Part shown: positions 7,375 through 13,195 of the stretch, in pieces
How the letters are laid out: the number at the start of each line of letters is the position of its first letter
Position numbering within the stretch: position 1 is the stretch's first letter
Assembly: GCA_016218905.1 (NCBI GenBank)
Contig: JACRCS010000117.1
Span: 1 to 13,195 of the forward strand
Source of the DNA: Deltaproteobacteria bacterium
Lineage (GTDB): Bacteria; Desulfobacterota_C; Deferrisomatia; Deferrisomatales; JACRMM01
Direction: 5' to 3'
Length of the DNA: 13,195 nt
Program-made: the position numbers and the translations under genes
Notes under the pieces: model-generated
The model's database searches: none
What the model was told of the DNA's origin: nothing
Seen by the model: the letters and a program-made list of their open reading frames with translations, nothing else

Positions 7375-8289
7375 ATGTCATCCGAGAACGCGCTCGCCTC
7401 CAGCTCGAGACTTCACCTCGCCGCCGCAACGCTCTGCGTCTTGTTCTGGGGCGGTTCGTTTGCCGTCACCCGTTCGGCGGTGACGGAAGTACCGCCCATG
7501 ACCCTCGCGCTCCTCCGGTTCGCGCTCGCTTCTCTCATCCTCTGGCCCGTCTCCCGTCGCCTGCACGGCAGGATTCGACTCGCGCGTCGAGATCGATGGG
7601 ACGTGCTGGGCCTCGCGCTGTGCGGAGTCACGCTCTACCACGCCTTCGAGAACCTCGCATTGAGGCACACCTCTGCTTCCGTAGGCTCCCTCATCATCTC
7701 CACCGTCCCCCTCGCGACGGCCGTCGCCGAGTCCATCACGGCGCGCTCGTTTCCGAGTCGTCCCGCGATGGTCGGGCTCTGCGCCGGCTTCGCGGGAGTC
7801 CTGTTCCTGATGGACGGCGCGGAATCGGGGCACGCGAGCTTTCTCGGGAACGTCCTCATGGGGGCGGCGGTCATCTGCTGGGTCGGCTATACCGGGTTGG
7901 TGCGGCGCCTCGGCGGACGCTACCCGGACCTGTGGCTGGCCGCCATGATCACAGGAGTGGGGGCGGCTGGGCTGGTCCCGTTTGCCGCGGCAGAGTGGCT
8001 GAGAGGGACGGTCCGACTGCCCAGCGCGGCCGGTTGGGCATCTCTCCTCTACCTCGGTGCCCTCTGTTCCGCGCTGGCGTACGTGCTCTGGAGCGCGGCC
8101 GTGCGGGTGCTGGGTACGGTCCCGACCAATAGTCTCATCTATGGAATGCCTCTAGTGGGGGTTCTCTCCGGCGCGCTCTTCCTCGGAGAGCCGCTGTCGG
8201 TGCGACTGCTGTGCGGCGGAGTGCTCATCGTGGCGGGGGTCGCGGTCGCCTCATGGTCAACCCTGGGGGCCGGGCAAGATCCAGCGTAA
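7375..8289 (+). CDS. EamA/DMT-superfamily membrane transporter
   Basis: A 304-residue inner-membrane protein of the drug/metabolite transporter superfamily with two EamA repeats of five helices each (about 14-147 and 156-294). Family landmarks are LFWGGSFAVTRSAV (23-36), RFALASLIL (48-56), the NLALRHTSASVGSLI stretch (93-107), and in the second repeat SALAYVLWSAAVRVLG (232-247) followed by LFLGEPLSVRLLCGGVLIVAGV (268-289). Family members mostly export amino acids or other small metabolites; the substrate cannot be read from sequence. The ATG at 7375 has AGGT about nine bases upstream, a somewhat long spacing. It has its own candidate promoter and converges on the Mut7-C gene with 63 bases between the stop codons. 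Confidence 0.88.
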   Translation: MSSENALASSSRLHLAAATLCVLFWGGSFAVTRSAVTEVPPMTLALLRFALASLILWPVSRRLHGRIRLARRDRWDVLGLALCGVTLYHAFENLALRHTSASVGSLIISTVPLATAVAESITARSFPSRPAMVGLCAGFAGVLFLMDGAESGHASFLGNVLMGAAVICWVGYTGLVRRLGGRYPDLWLAAMITGVGAAGLVPFAAAEWLRGTVRLPSAAGWASLLYLGALCSALAYVLWSAAVRVLGTVPTNSLIYGMPLVGVLSGALFLGEPLSVRLLCGGVLIVAGVAVASWSTLGAGQDPA

Positions 8290-8352
8290 GACGCGTCGCG
8301 GGCCCGAGTGAGGCGGGGTCTTCCCCTCCTTGCGCCTTCCGGCCGGATTCGG

Positions 8353-8859
8353 TCACGAACGAGGCAAAGCTTCGAGCAGGCGGCGCAGCCGGCGCTGGAG
8401 GCTCTCGCCGTGACTTCCGTGCCAGTAGACGCGGCCGCAGCCGGGGCAGTGGAGGTAGGAGCGGATCGTGTTCGCCACGTGGTCGGGCACCCGGTCCCGC
8501 GCCTCCTCGGGGGTGAGCGCCTTGAGCCGGGTGTTGCACTGCGTGCAGCGCGAGAGGACGCCGGGCGGTCTCCAGGCGCCGAGCGCGGCGAGGACCTCGA
8601 CCGTCTGCTCGGCCGGCTCGCCCGACCGGACGAGGCTGCAGAGAACACCCCGGGCGCGGAGCGCGAGGGCACGGTCGCGCGTGACCAGGACCCGGCCTTC
8701 CGCCTGGGCGCGGCGCAGCAGGACCGCGTCGTCCACCTCCGGGGCGAACTCGGCGTCATAGCCCAGAAGCCTCAGGTCTCTGGCGACGTTGCCCAGCATG
8801 GCATCCACGAGGAAACGGGGAGCCTTCGAGCTCTCCTCTTCTGAGACGCCGTTCCCCAA
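8353..8859 (-). CDS. Mut7-C PIN-like RNase domain protein with C-terminal zinc ribbon
   Basis: About 168 residues if it starts at the TTG at 8859 (GGAG nine bases ahead). Residues 13-75 match the Mut7-C domain, a PIN-like nuclease fold: RFLVDAMLGNVARDLRLLGYD gives the first acidic residue (Asp19), VDDAVLL the middle acids (43-44), and VLVTRDRALALRARG the third (Asp62). Residues 105-141 hold two CxxC pairs, CTQC (105-108) and CPGC (138-141), spaced like a zinc ribbon, followed by VYWHGSHG typical of the family. It is presumed to be an RNase; its biological role is unsettled. No ATG start fits: the in-frame ATG at 9099 would add 80 residues of non-family sequence and run antisense through the panC leader. 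The start is therefore the weak point; the domain call is firm. Confidence 0.8.
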   Translation of the reverse strand: MGNGVSEEESSKAPRFLVDAMLGNVARDLRLLGYDAEFAPEVDDAVLLRRAQAEGRVLVTRDRALALRARGVLCSLVRSGEPAEQTVEVLAALGAWRPPGVLSRCTQCNTRLKALTPEEARDRVPDHVANTIRSYLHCPGCGRVYWHGSHGESLQRRLRRLLEALPRS

Positions 8860-8958
8860 GTTTCCGGCTCCCGGCAGGTCGAGGACCAGATCTCCCTCAA
8901 CCCGCCATTCACTCTTCCGCCCGCCGTTCGTAAGCAGTGAACCGACCGCGCTGACGGC

Positions 8959-8988
8959 TTGACAGCGGTCGCCGTCGGATGGTAGAAA
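8959..8988 (+). promoter_or_regulatory. Strong candidate promoter for the panC leader RNA
   Basis: A consensus -35 TTGACA (8959-8964), an 18-base spacer, and TAGAAA (8983-8988), which would start RNA near 8995. It points at panC, whose start codon is about 185 bases further on, and it lies in the divergent gap between the Mut7-C gene and panC. Confidence 0.6.
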
Positions 8989-8995
8989 TCCGCTC

Positions 8996-9142
8996 ACCGC
9001 TTGGATCCAGTTTTGGACCGGGACGGGGACGAAACAGCTTCTCGCGGCACTCGGTTGCCGCCCTGTTGCGAACGTGCCACGCAATCGGCGTCGGCACAAG
9101 ATTTCGTCTTCGAACGCCCCCGGTCAGCCGGCGGGCGTTTTT
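8996..9142 (+). ncRNA. Structured leader RNA upstream of panC: candidate attenuator, riboswitch or small RNA
   Basis: Folded by eye from the predicted start site. (1) Hairpin 9003-9019 with one bulged A at 9005 and loop GTTT. (2) A long closing helix pairing 9024-9034 with 9102-9112, 11 bp including two G-U pairs. (3) Inside it, hairpin GCGGCA (9044-9049) with TGCCGC (9056-9061), with CAG/CTG pairing below. (4) Also inside, hairpin GTGCCACGC (9074-9082) with GCGT-C-GGCAC (9088-9097), loop AATCG. (5) Immediately after the closing helix, an intrinsic terminator (9113-9142). This layout of aptamer-like multi-helix body plus terminator before a biosynthesis gene resembles a riboswitch or attenuator, but I do not recognise a known class. 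A motif called pan is described upstream of pantothenate genes in other bacteria; similarity to it is unproven here. An independent small RNA is the alternative. Confidence 0.5.
9113..9142 (+). terminator. Intrinsic terminator 39 nt before panC
   Basis: AACGCCCCCGG (9113-9123), loop TCAG, then CCGG-C-GGGCGTT (9128-9139) with one bulged C, running into TTTTT (9138-9142) and a second TTTT at 9147-9150. No protein gene on the plus strand ends just before it, and the 39 bases to panC hold no promoter. A transcript from the 8959-8988 promoter must therefore read through it to express panC. Confidence 0.65.
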
Positions 9143-9181
9143 CGCGTTTTGGAGCCGAAATTCCGGCCTCGGGACAGAGCG

Positions 9182-10030
9182 ATGGACGTATTCCAGACGA
9201 TCGCGGAGATGAAGTCCGCCTCCCGAGGGGCCCGGCGAAAGGGGCTGCGGGTCGGCTTAGTCCCGACCATGGGCTACCTCCACGAGGGCCACCTCGCCCT
9301 GGTGCGCAAGGCGCGAGAGCTCTCGGATTGGGTAGCGGTCTCGATCTTCGTCAACCCCACCCAATTCGGACCGTCGGAGGACCTCGCCTCCTACCCGCGA
9401 GACCTCGCCCGGGACACCGAGCTCTGCCGGGGGGCCGGCGCCGACGCCCTCTTCGTGCCGGCGGTCGAGGAGATCTATCCCGCCGGCTTCCAGACCTACG
9501 TGACCGTGGAGAGGCTCTCGGAGCCGCTCTGCGGCGCCGCCCGTCCGGGCCACTTCCGGGGCGTCGCGACCGTCGTGGCGAAGCTCTTCAACATCGTCGC
9601 GCCCGACGTCGCCGTCTTCGGAGAAAAGGACTACCAGCAGCTCCAGGTCATCCGCCGGATGGCACGAGACCTCGCCATGGACGTGGAGGTGGTCGGACTC
9701 CCCACGGTCCGCGAGGCGGACGGCCTCGCCATGTCGAGCCGGAACACGTACCTCTCCGCCGAGGAGCGGGAGAGAGCGGCGAGTCTCTCCCAGTCGCTCG
9801 CCCTCGCCCAGGAACTCGTCACGTCCGGAACTCGCGGCACTCCGGAGATCCTCGAGAGGGTCGGCGCTCTCCTCGAGAGGGCCGGGGGCCGCGTGGAGTA
9901 TGCCGAACTCCGCGACGCCGAGACCCTCGAAACGCTGGAGGAGGTCCGTTCCAGCGCCGTCCTGGCGCTCGCCGTCCGGATCGGGCGGACGCGCCTCATC
10001 GACAACCGAGTCCTTTCCGTTCCCGTTTGA
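9182..10030 (+). CDS. panC: Pantothenate synthetase (pantoate--beta-alanine ligase)
   Basis: A 282-residue cytoplasmic enzyme that joins pantoate and beta-alanine using ATP (via pantoyl-adenylate) to form pantothenate, the CoA precursor. All family motifs are present in order: VPTMGYLHEGHLAL with the HIGH-like HEGH (34-37), IFVNPTQFGPSEDL (55-68), RPGHFRGVATVVAKLFNIV (121-139), FGEKDYQQLQVIRRM (146-160) and the KMSKS-like READGLAMSSRNTYLS (177-192). The length is normal. The ATG at 9182 is chosen because the family begins at MDVFQTIAEM; a longer frame from 9074 would add 36 residues that overlap the leader terminator. The SD is weak (GGGACAGAG). panD follows after 30 bases, and its substrate link (PanD makes the beta-alanine) supports an operon. 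panB is not in this window. Confidence 0.97.
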   Translation: MDVFQTIAEMKSASRGARRKGLRVGLVPTMGYLHEGHLALVRKARELSDWVAVSIFVNPTQFGPSEDLASYPRDLARDTELCRGAGADALFVPAVEEIYPAGFQTYVTVERLSEPLCGAARPGHFRGVATVVAKLFNIVAPDVAVFGEKDYQQLQVIRRMARDLAMDVEVVGLPTVREADGLAMSSRNTYLSAEERERAASLSQSLALAQELVTSGTRGTPEILERVGALLERAGGRVEYAELRDAETLETLEEVRSSAVLALAVRIGRTRLIDNRVLSVPV

Positions 10031-10040
10031 CAGTTTGACA
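10025..10040 (+). repeat. Tandem GTTTGACA duplication at the panC stop codon
   Basis: GTTTGACA occurs twice back to back (10025-10032, 10033-10040). The first copy contains the panC TGA. It looks like a small slippage duplication. The contained TTGACA has no -10 partner before panD, so it is not called a promoter. Confidence 0.6.
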
Positions 10041-10060
10041 CACAGCGGAGGAGAGCTCCC

Positions 10061-10423
10061 ATGACGCGCAGCATGTTGAAGGGGAAGATCCATCGAGCCA
10101 CGGTCACGGGGGCCGACCTGCACTACGAGGGAAGCATCACCATCGACCAGGACCTCATGGACGCGGCGGACATCCTGCCGTACGAGGAGGTGCGGATCTA
10201 CAACGTCAACAACGGCGAACGCTTCGAGACGTACGCGATCCCCGGCCCCTCGGGCTCCGGCGTCATCTGCATCAACGGAGCGGCCGCGCACAAGGCGAGC
10301 CCGGGCGACGTGGTGATCATCGCGTGCTTCGGCCTGGCGGAAGCCCACGAGCTCGAGAAGTGGCAGCCGAGCCTCGTCTACGTCGACGGCGCCAACCGGA
10401 TCGCCTACCGGAAGGCGGCCTGA
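10061..10423 (+). CDS. panD: Aspartate 1-decarboxylase proenzyme
   Basis: A 120-residue proenzyme that cleaves itself to create a pyruvoyl cofactor and then decarboxylates L-aspartate to beta-alanine, the substrate PanC needs. The self-cleavage site is Gly24-Ser25 in HYEGSITID. Lys8 in [12 protein letters not shown], Arg54, Thr57 and Tyr58 (ERFETYAI) and [12 protein letters not shown] (72-83) match the pyruvoyl family, with the cleavage site and 54-58 landmarks at the positions known from E. coli. The length is close to the usual 120-130 residues. GGAGGAG lies seven bases ahead of the ATG, a strong ribosome site and much better than that of panC. Thirty bases separate it from panC. Confidence 0.97.
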   Translation: MTRSMLKGKIHRATVTGADLHYEGSITIDQDLMDAADILPYEEVRIYNVNNGERFETYAIPGPSGSGVICINGAAAHKASPGDVVIIACFGLAEAHELEKWQPSLVYVDGANRIAYRKAA

Positions 10424-10458
10424 GGCTGCCGCCCCGGCGGCCCTCGCACCGAGGCGAC

Positions 10459-10491
10459 AAAAAAGCCCGCGTTCCGGAACGGACGCGGGCT
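10459..10491 (-). terminator. Intrinsic terminator for the PxxKW gene, in the convergent gap with panD
   Basis: Perfect 9-bp stem AGCCCGCGT (10464-10472) with ACGCGGGCT (10483-10491) and a 10-base loop. On the minus strand it is followed by six Ts (10464-10459), so it terminates the leftward PxxKW transcript 23 bases past its stop. For panD the hairpin lacks a good T tract but may still serve. Confidence 0.75.
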
Positions 10492-10513
10492 CTCCAATCG
10501 CAGCGGGGAAGGC

Positions 10514-10795
10514 CTAGCGGCCGACCTTTCTCTTGCTCGCCTTGAGGGGGTTGAGCATCTTCTGGGTCTTCTCTTCCTCGACCTTGATATGCGTGGCCAT
10601 GCTGCACAGGCCGATGGACCAGTGCTTGTCGGGAGCAGGATAGGATTGGCAGTACCGTCCCTGGGGCCACTCCTCCACGCGAGAGCACCCTTCGCACTTC
10701 TCGACGACGGGACGGCACTGGCCGCCGCCAAAGCTGCAACCCTCCGCGCCCCAGAAGAAACATTCTTTGTCCTGCTTGACGGTCTGACACTGCAT
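10514..10795 (-). CDS. PxxKW family cysteine-rich protein
   Basis: A 93-residue small protein of the PxxKW cysteine-rich family (recognised from the MQCQTV start, VVEKCEGC, GRYCQSYP, SMATHIK and NPLKASK end). Nine-tenths of the family landmarks are in place; the name motif itself reads PAPDKHW here, one residue longer than PxxKW. Cysteines at 3, 12, 20, 27, 34, 37, 49 and 64 (eight in all) could bind zinc or an iron-sulfur cluster, or form disulfides; the role is unknown. There is no signal peptide, so it is probably cytoplasmic. The start has AGGAGGT seven bases ahead of the ATG. It has its own promoter (10855-10884) and terminator (10459-10491), so it is a monocistronic unit between panD and tilS. 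Confidence 0.82.
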   Translation of the reverse strand: MQCQTVKQDKECFFWGAEGCSFGGGQCRPVVEKCEGCSRVEEWPQGRYCQSYPAPDKHWSIGLCSMATHIKVEEEKTQKMLNPLKASKRKVGR

Positions 10796-10818
10796 GGGAA
10801 CTACCTCCTCTATGGTTC

Positions 10819-10834
10819 ACGGCCCCTCGGCCGT
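10819..10834 (-). promoter_or_regulatory. 5' UTR hairpin before the PxxKW ribosome site
   Basis: A perfect 6-bp dyad, ACGGCC-CCTC-GGCCGT on the plus strand, lying in the predicted minus-strand leader eight bases upstream of the AGGAGGT ribosome site. It could influence translation or RNA stability; there is no further support. Confidence 0.35.
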
Positions 10835-10854
10835 CGAAAACCGGAAAGTCCCCA

Positions 10855-10884
10855 ATCCTAGCTTGTCTGCATCAGGAGTGTCAA
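10855..10884 (-). promoter_or_regulatory. Strong candidate promoter for the PxxKW gene, -35 running into the tilS start codon
   Basis: On the minus strand TTGACA (10884-10879), an 18-base spacer and TAGGAT (10860-10855): six of six and four of six matches. Transcription would begin near 10848, giving a leader of about 50 bases. The -35 includes the A of the tilS ATG at 10884, and the spacer includes the tilS ribosome site, so the two genes share sequence. Confidence 0.6.
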
Positions 10885-12287
10885 TGATTCCTTTGGGTTC
10901 CCACCGAGCAGCGCGCGTGGAGCGACCCGCGCCTTCGCCCTTCGACCGTGCCGAGGCTGCCTTGACCCGCTCCGGCCTTCGGGGGGGGAACCTGCTCGTC
11001 TCCGTGTCCGGAGGCTGCGACTCGGTGTGTCTGCTGCGGATCCTCGCCGAGGTGGCCGGAGTGCGGGGCGGCAGCCTCCGCGTCGCCCACGTGGACCACG
11101 GCCTGCGGCCCGATTCCGGGGAAGACGCTCGCTTCTGCCGCGACCTGGCCGAGGAGCTCGGGGTCCCCTTTCACCTCGTCAACCTGGAGCCCCGGGACTT
11201 CCGCCGGGGAGAGAGCGTCCAGGCCGAGGCGCGCCGGCTCCGCCGGGCAGCCCTGGAGGCGTGCGCGAGACGGGAGGGAGCCGGCGCCGTCGCACTCGGC
11301 CACCACCGGGACGACCAGGCCGAGACCGTGCTCTTTCGACTGCTGCGCGGGACTGCGGCCAGGGGAGCGGCGGGCATGGCCGTCTGGGATCCTCCCTACG
11401 TCCGCCCTCTCCTCCAGGTGACTGGGAGCGAGCTGCGGGAGCTGGCCCGCTCCCGGGGCTGGGACTTCCGGGAGGACCCGACGAACGCCTCGGACCGCTA
11501 CGTCCGCAACCGGCTCCGGCACCGGGTGCTGCCGCTGCTGAGGAGCTTCAATCCCGGAGCCGTGGAGGCGCTCGCACGCTTCGCCGAGCGGATGGCGGAA
11601 GACGACGACGCCCTCTCCGCGCTCGCCCGGGCGGAGCTCGAGCGCTCTGCGGTGCGGGAGCCCGAGGGCCTGCGGCTCTCCGCCCCGGCGGTGGGAGCCC
11701 TCCCTCCGGCCATCCGGAGGCGGCTCTACCTGGCCGCCTGGACCGAGCTCGGGTACGATCCTCGCCGGCTCGAGACGCAGCACCTGGAGGCGGTCGACGC
11801 GCTTCTCGCGCCCGGGAAGGCGCACCGTCGCGCCCCCGTGCCGGGACCCGCCGCCTTCTTCCGGAGCTACGGGGACCTCTGGGCACTTCGACCCGAGGCG
11901 CTCGCGGGAGTCACGGTCGCGGCATCGCTGGCGCGACGCGGAGCCCGGCCGCTCGCGGACGGCGCGCTTCTCGTCTGGGGAACGCAGGCCCCGGAGGGCG
12001 CGCCGGCGGTCGGCGTCCCTCCCGGCAGGCCCGCCGGAGAGCACCGCGCCAGGACCTGGCGCTCCGGCGACCGCCTCGCAGGACCGGCCGCGGCCAAACT
12101 GAAGGACCTCCTGATGGAAGCGCGCCTGCCGGTCTGGAGGCGCCGCCGCGCGCTGGTCGTGGAAGACGACCGCGGCGCCTTCGGAGTGCTCGCGCCGGAC
12201 TTCGCCTGGCCCCCGGGCGGGGGCGGTGACGGCGCCGTGTGGGTTGAAGGGACGTGGTTTACGGGCGAGAGCGCCAGCGTGGACTGA
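10884..12287 (+). CDS. tilS: tRNA(Ile)-lysidine synthetase
   Basis: A 467-residue cytoplasmic enzyme that ligates lysine to C34 of the CAU-anticodon tRNA-Ile using ATP, so that it decodes AUA. The PP-loop is VSVSGGCDSVCLL (39-51, motif SGGxDS). Next come VAHVDHGLRPDSGEDA (67-82), the family stretch GESVQAEARRLR (109-120), GHHRDDQAETVLFRLLRG (139-156) and the FREDPTNASDRYVRNRLRHRVLP core (195-217). The C-terminal TilS domain is at about 390-440 (RTWRSGDRL...KLKDLLMEARLPVWRRRR), so it is a full-length, two-domain form. The ATG at 10884 with AGGAG five bases ahead is preferred; the frame stays open to 10794, but that extra part overlaps the divergent PxxKW start. ftsH follows after 249 bases, a widely conserved neighbourhood. 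Confidence 0.95.
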   Translation: MIPLGSHRAARVERPAPSPFDRAEAALTRSGLRGGNLLVSVSGGCDSVCLLRILAEVAGVRGGSLRVAHVDHGLRPDSGEDARFCRDLAEELGVPFHLVNLEPRDFRRGESVQAEARRLRRAALEACARREGAGAVALGHHRDDQAETVLFRLLRGTAARGAAGMAVWDPPYVRPLLQVTGSELRELARSRGWDFREDPTNASDRYVRNRLRHRVLPLLRSFNPGAVEALARFAERMAEDDDALSALARAELERSAVREPEGLRLSAPAVGALPPAIRRRLYLAAWTELGYDPRRLETQHLEAVDALLAPGKAHRRAPVPGPAAFFRSYGDLWALRPEALAGVTVAASLARRGARPLADGALLVWGTQAPEGAPAVGVPPGRPAGEHRARTWRSGDRLAGPAAAKLKDLLMEARLPVWRRRRALVVEDDRGAFGVLAPDFAWPPGGGGDGAVWVEGTWFTGESASVD

Positions 12288-12309
12288 GTGGACCCGGTGG
12301 AGCGCCCGC

Positions 12310-12363
12310 GTCGTCCACGTCGTCCACATCGTCCACGTCGTCCACATCGTCCACTTCGTCGAT
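12310..12363. repeat. 9-bp tandem repeat array between tilS and ftsH
   Basis: Five copies of (G/A)TCGTCCAC in a row (12310-12354), with the first base alternating between G and A in the last four copies, plus a degenerate sixth (TTCGTCGAT). GTGGAC, the reverse complement of the unit core, also occurs at 12279-12284 (the end of tilS) and 12288-12293, so the RNA could fold GTGGAC against any of several GTCCAC copies. A polymorphic minisatellite is likely; a structural role is possible. Confidence 0.8.
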
Positions 12364-12475
12364 TCCGCGGCAACGTTCCCGGAGTAGAGGTCCTCCGCCC
12401 ACCCTCCCTTGCCGCCGGATCACGGGGGTGAAAACGGGTGGTAGCCCCGGGATGTTTATGTTATCTAAGAACGTT

Positions 12476-12504
12476 GGCTCCTTTCCCTTCCCTTTTGTGG
12501 AGCC
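12476..12504 (+). promoter_or_regulatory. Inverted repeat in the ftsH leader
   Basis: GGCTCC (12476-12481) pairs with GGAGCC (12499-12504) around a 17-base pyrimidine-rich loop (CCCTTCCC core), ending 32 bases before the ftsH ATG. An AT-rich patch (about 12454-12470) just upstream may hold the ftsH -10, but no good -35 is visible. A heat-shock promoter was looked for and not found. Confidence 0.35.
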
Positions 12505-12536
12505 GGCGCACACCTTCTGGGGAGGTACTCATCCGA

Positions 12537-13195
12537 ATGGCTTTAGCTTCCAGGCCCATGAGGCCGTTTTTTCGAAATCTTGCGCTCTGGCTCCTGATTC
12601 TGCTGATCCTCCTCCTCGTCTTTCAGCTCTTTCCCGGAAGCGAGCCGTCCCGGCAGGTCATCACGTACTCCGACTTCCTCGAGTCGGTCCAGAAGGGCCG
12701 CGTGAGCGACGTGACGCTCCAGGGCCGCGAGATCTTCGGCCAGTACACGGACAAGACCGCGTTCAAGACCTTCAGCCCTGAGGATCCGGACCTCGTTCGG
12801 GCGCTGCGGGAGGCGGGCGTGGCCATCCAGGCGAAGCCCGAAAAGGATTCGCCGTGGTACATGACCATTCTCATCTCCTGGTTCCCGATGCTGCTCCTCA
12901 TCGGCGTCTGGATCTTCTTCATGCGCCAGATGCAGGGGGGCGGCGGCAAGGCGATGAGCTTCGGCAAAAGCCGGGCGCGCCTCTTGAGCTCGGATGACAA
13001 GAAGGTCTCCTTCGCCGACGTCGCCGGCATCGAGGAGGCGAAGGAGGAGGTCGGCGAGATCGTCGAGTTCCTCAAGAATCCCAAGAAGTTCACGCGCCTC
13101 GGCGGCCGGATCCCGAAGGGTGTCCTCCTCATGGGTCCTCCGGGCACGGGCAAGACGCTGCTCGCGCGTGCCATTGCCGGGGAAGCCGGCGTGCC
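12537..13195 (+). CDS. ftsH: ATP-dependent zinc metalloprotease FtsH, 5' part only
   Basis: The first 219 residues of the membrane-anchored AAA+ protease that degrades misfolded membrane proteins and regulators. Visible parts are a short basic N-terminus, membrane segment 1 (about 15-32), a periplasmic domain with [22 protein letters not shown] (42-63), membrane segment 2 (about 109-128), the [21 protein letters not shown] linker (129-149), [23 protein letters not shown] (157-179) and Walker A GPPGTGKT (200-207). Walker B, the SRH and the HEXXH protease site lie beyond the window. The start at 12537 has GGGGAGGT ten bases ahead; an ATG eight codons on (12558) is a possible alternative. The neighbour tilS supports the call. 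Confidence 0.97.
   Translation, partial: MALASRPMRPFFRNLALWLLILLILLLVFQLFPGSEPSRQVITYSDFLESVQKGRVSDVTLQGREIFGQYTDKTAFKTFSPEDPDLVRALREAGVAIQAKPEKDSPWYMTILISWFPMLLLIGVWIFFMRQMQGGGGKAMSFGKSRARLLSSDDKKVSFADVAGIEEAKEEVGEIVEFLKNPKKFTRLGGRIPKGVLLMGPPGTGKTLLARAIAGEAGV

Noticed and set aside
9074..9181. Longer panC from the ATG at 9074
   Set aside because: The extra 36 residues are not family-like and overlap the terminator hairpin; panC families begin at the MDVFQTIAEM start.
10035..10040. TTGACA between panC and panD as a panD promoter
   Set aside because: No -10 hexamer lies 16-19 bases downstream; that position is the panD ribosome site and start codon.
9257..10348. 363-codon minus-strand frame opposite panC and panD
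   Set aside because: Antisense shadow of two fully motif-supported genes.
10881..12347. 488-codon open frame opposite tilS, ending in Trp-Thr-Thr repeats
   Set aside because: It is the antisense of a clear tilS plus the 9-bp array; no recognisable family or ribosome site.
12310..12363. CRISPR array
   Set aside because: Units are 9 bp and contiguous with no spacers; it is a simple tandem repeat.
12421..12536. Heat-shock (sigma-32) promoter for ftsH
   Set aside because: No CTTGAA-like and CCCCAT-like pair with proper spacing could be found.

Overview
The window is high-GC bacterial chromosome with short intergenic gaps and no sign of a recent mobile element. The gene set (branched-chain amino-acid ABC ATPase, secreted beta-propeller/PKD protein, membrane LuxR-type regulator, PxxKW cysteine-rich protein, tilS next to ftsH) suggests an uncultured Gram-negative-type lineage. 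Desulfobacterota, Methylomirabilota and Acidobacteriota relatives are possible, but the sequence alone does not decide the phylum.

Layout. On the left, two genes read leftwards: the 5' part of a livG-like ATPase (1-474, cut by the window edge) and a large secreted protein (954-4289) made of 14 LVIVD propeller repeats, three PKD-type domains and a WPPNHK C-terminal domain. A roughly 490-base divergent control region (4290-4778) carries several dyads and repeats. It leads into a rightward pair: a polytopic membrane protein ending in a LuxR HTH (4779-6056) and a DUF1786 ASKHA-fold protein (6107-7180). An EamA/DMT exporter with its own candidate promoter follows (7375-8289), converging on a Mut7-C PIN-like/zinc-ribbon protein (8353-8859, minus strand).

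The right half is housekeeping. panC (9182-10030) and panD (10061-10423) form a pantothenate operon. It is preceded by a strong TTGACA-type promoter and a leader of about 145 nt that folds by eye into a closed multi-helix structure ending in an intrinsic terminator, only 39 nt before panC. This is the most interesting object in the window: a candidate attenuator/riboswitch or a free-standing small RNA. A minus-strand PxxKW cysteine-rich gene (10514-10795) shares a convergent gap with panD. Its promoter has a -35 hexamer that runs into the start codon of the divergent tilS (10884-12287). After a 9-bp tandem repeat array comes the 5' part of ftsH (12537 to the window end), in the common tilS-ftsH order.

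Functionally, panC and panD supply two steps of pantothenate/CoA synthesis, and tilS and ftsH are essential tRNA-modification and membrane-protease genes. The membrane LuxR/DUF1786 pair is probably one transcript of unknown signal and target. The secreted propeller protein stands alone.
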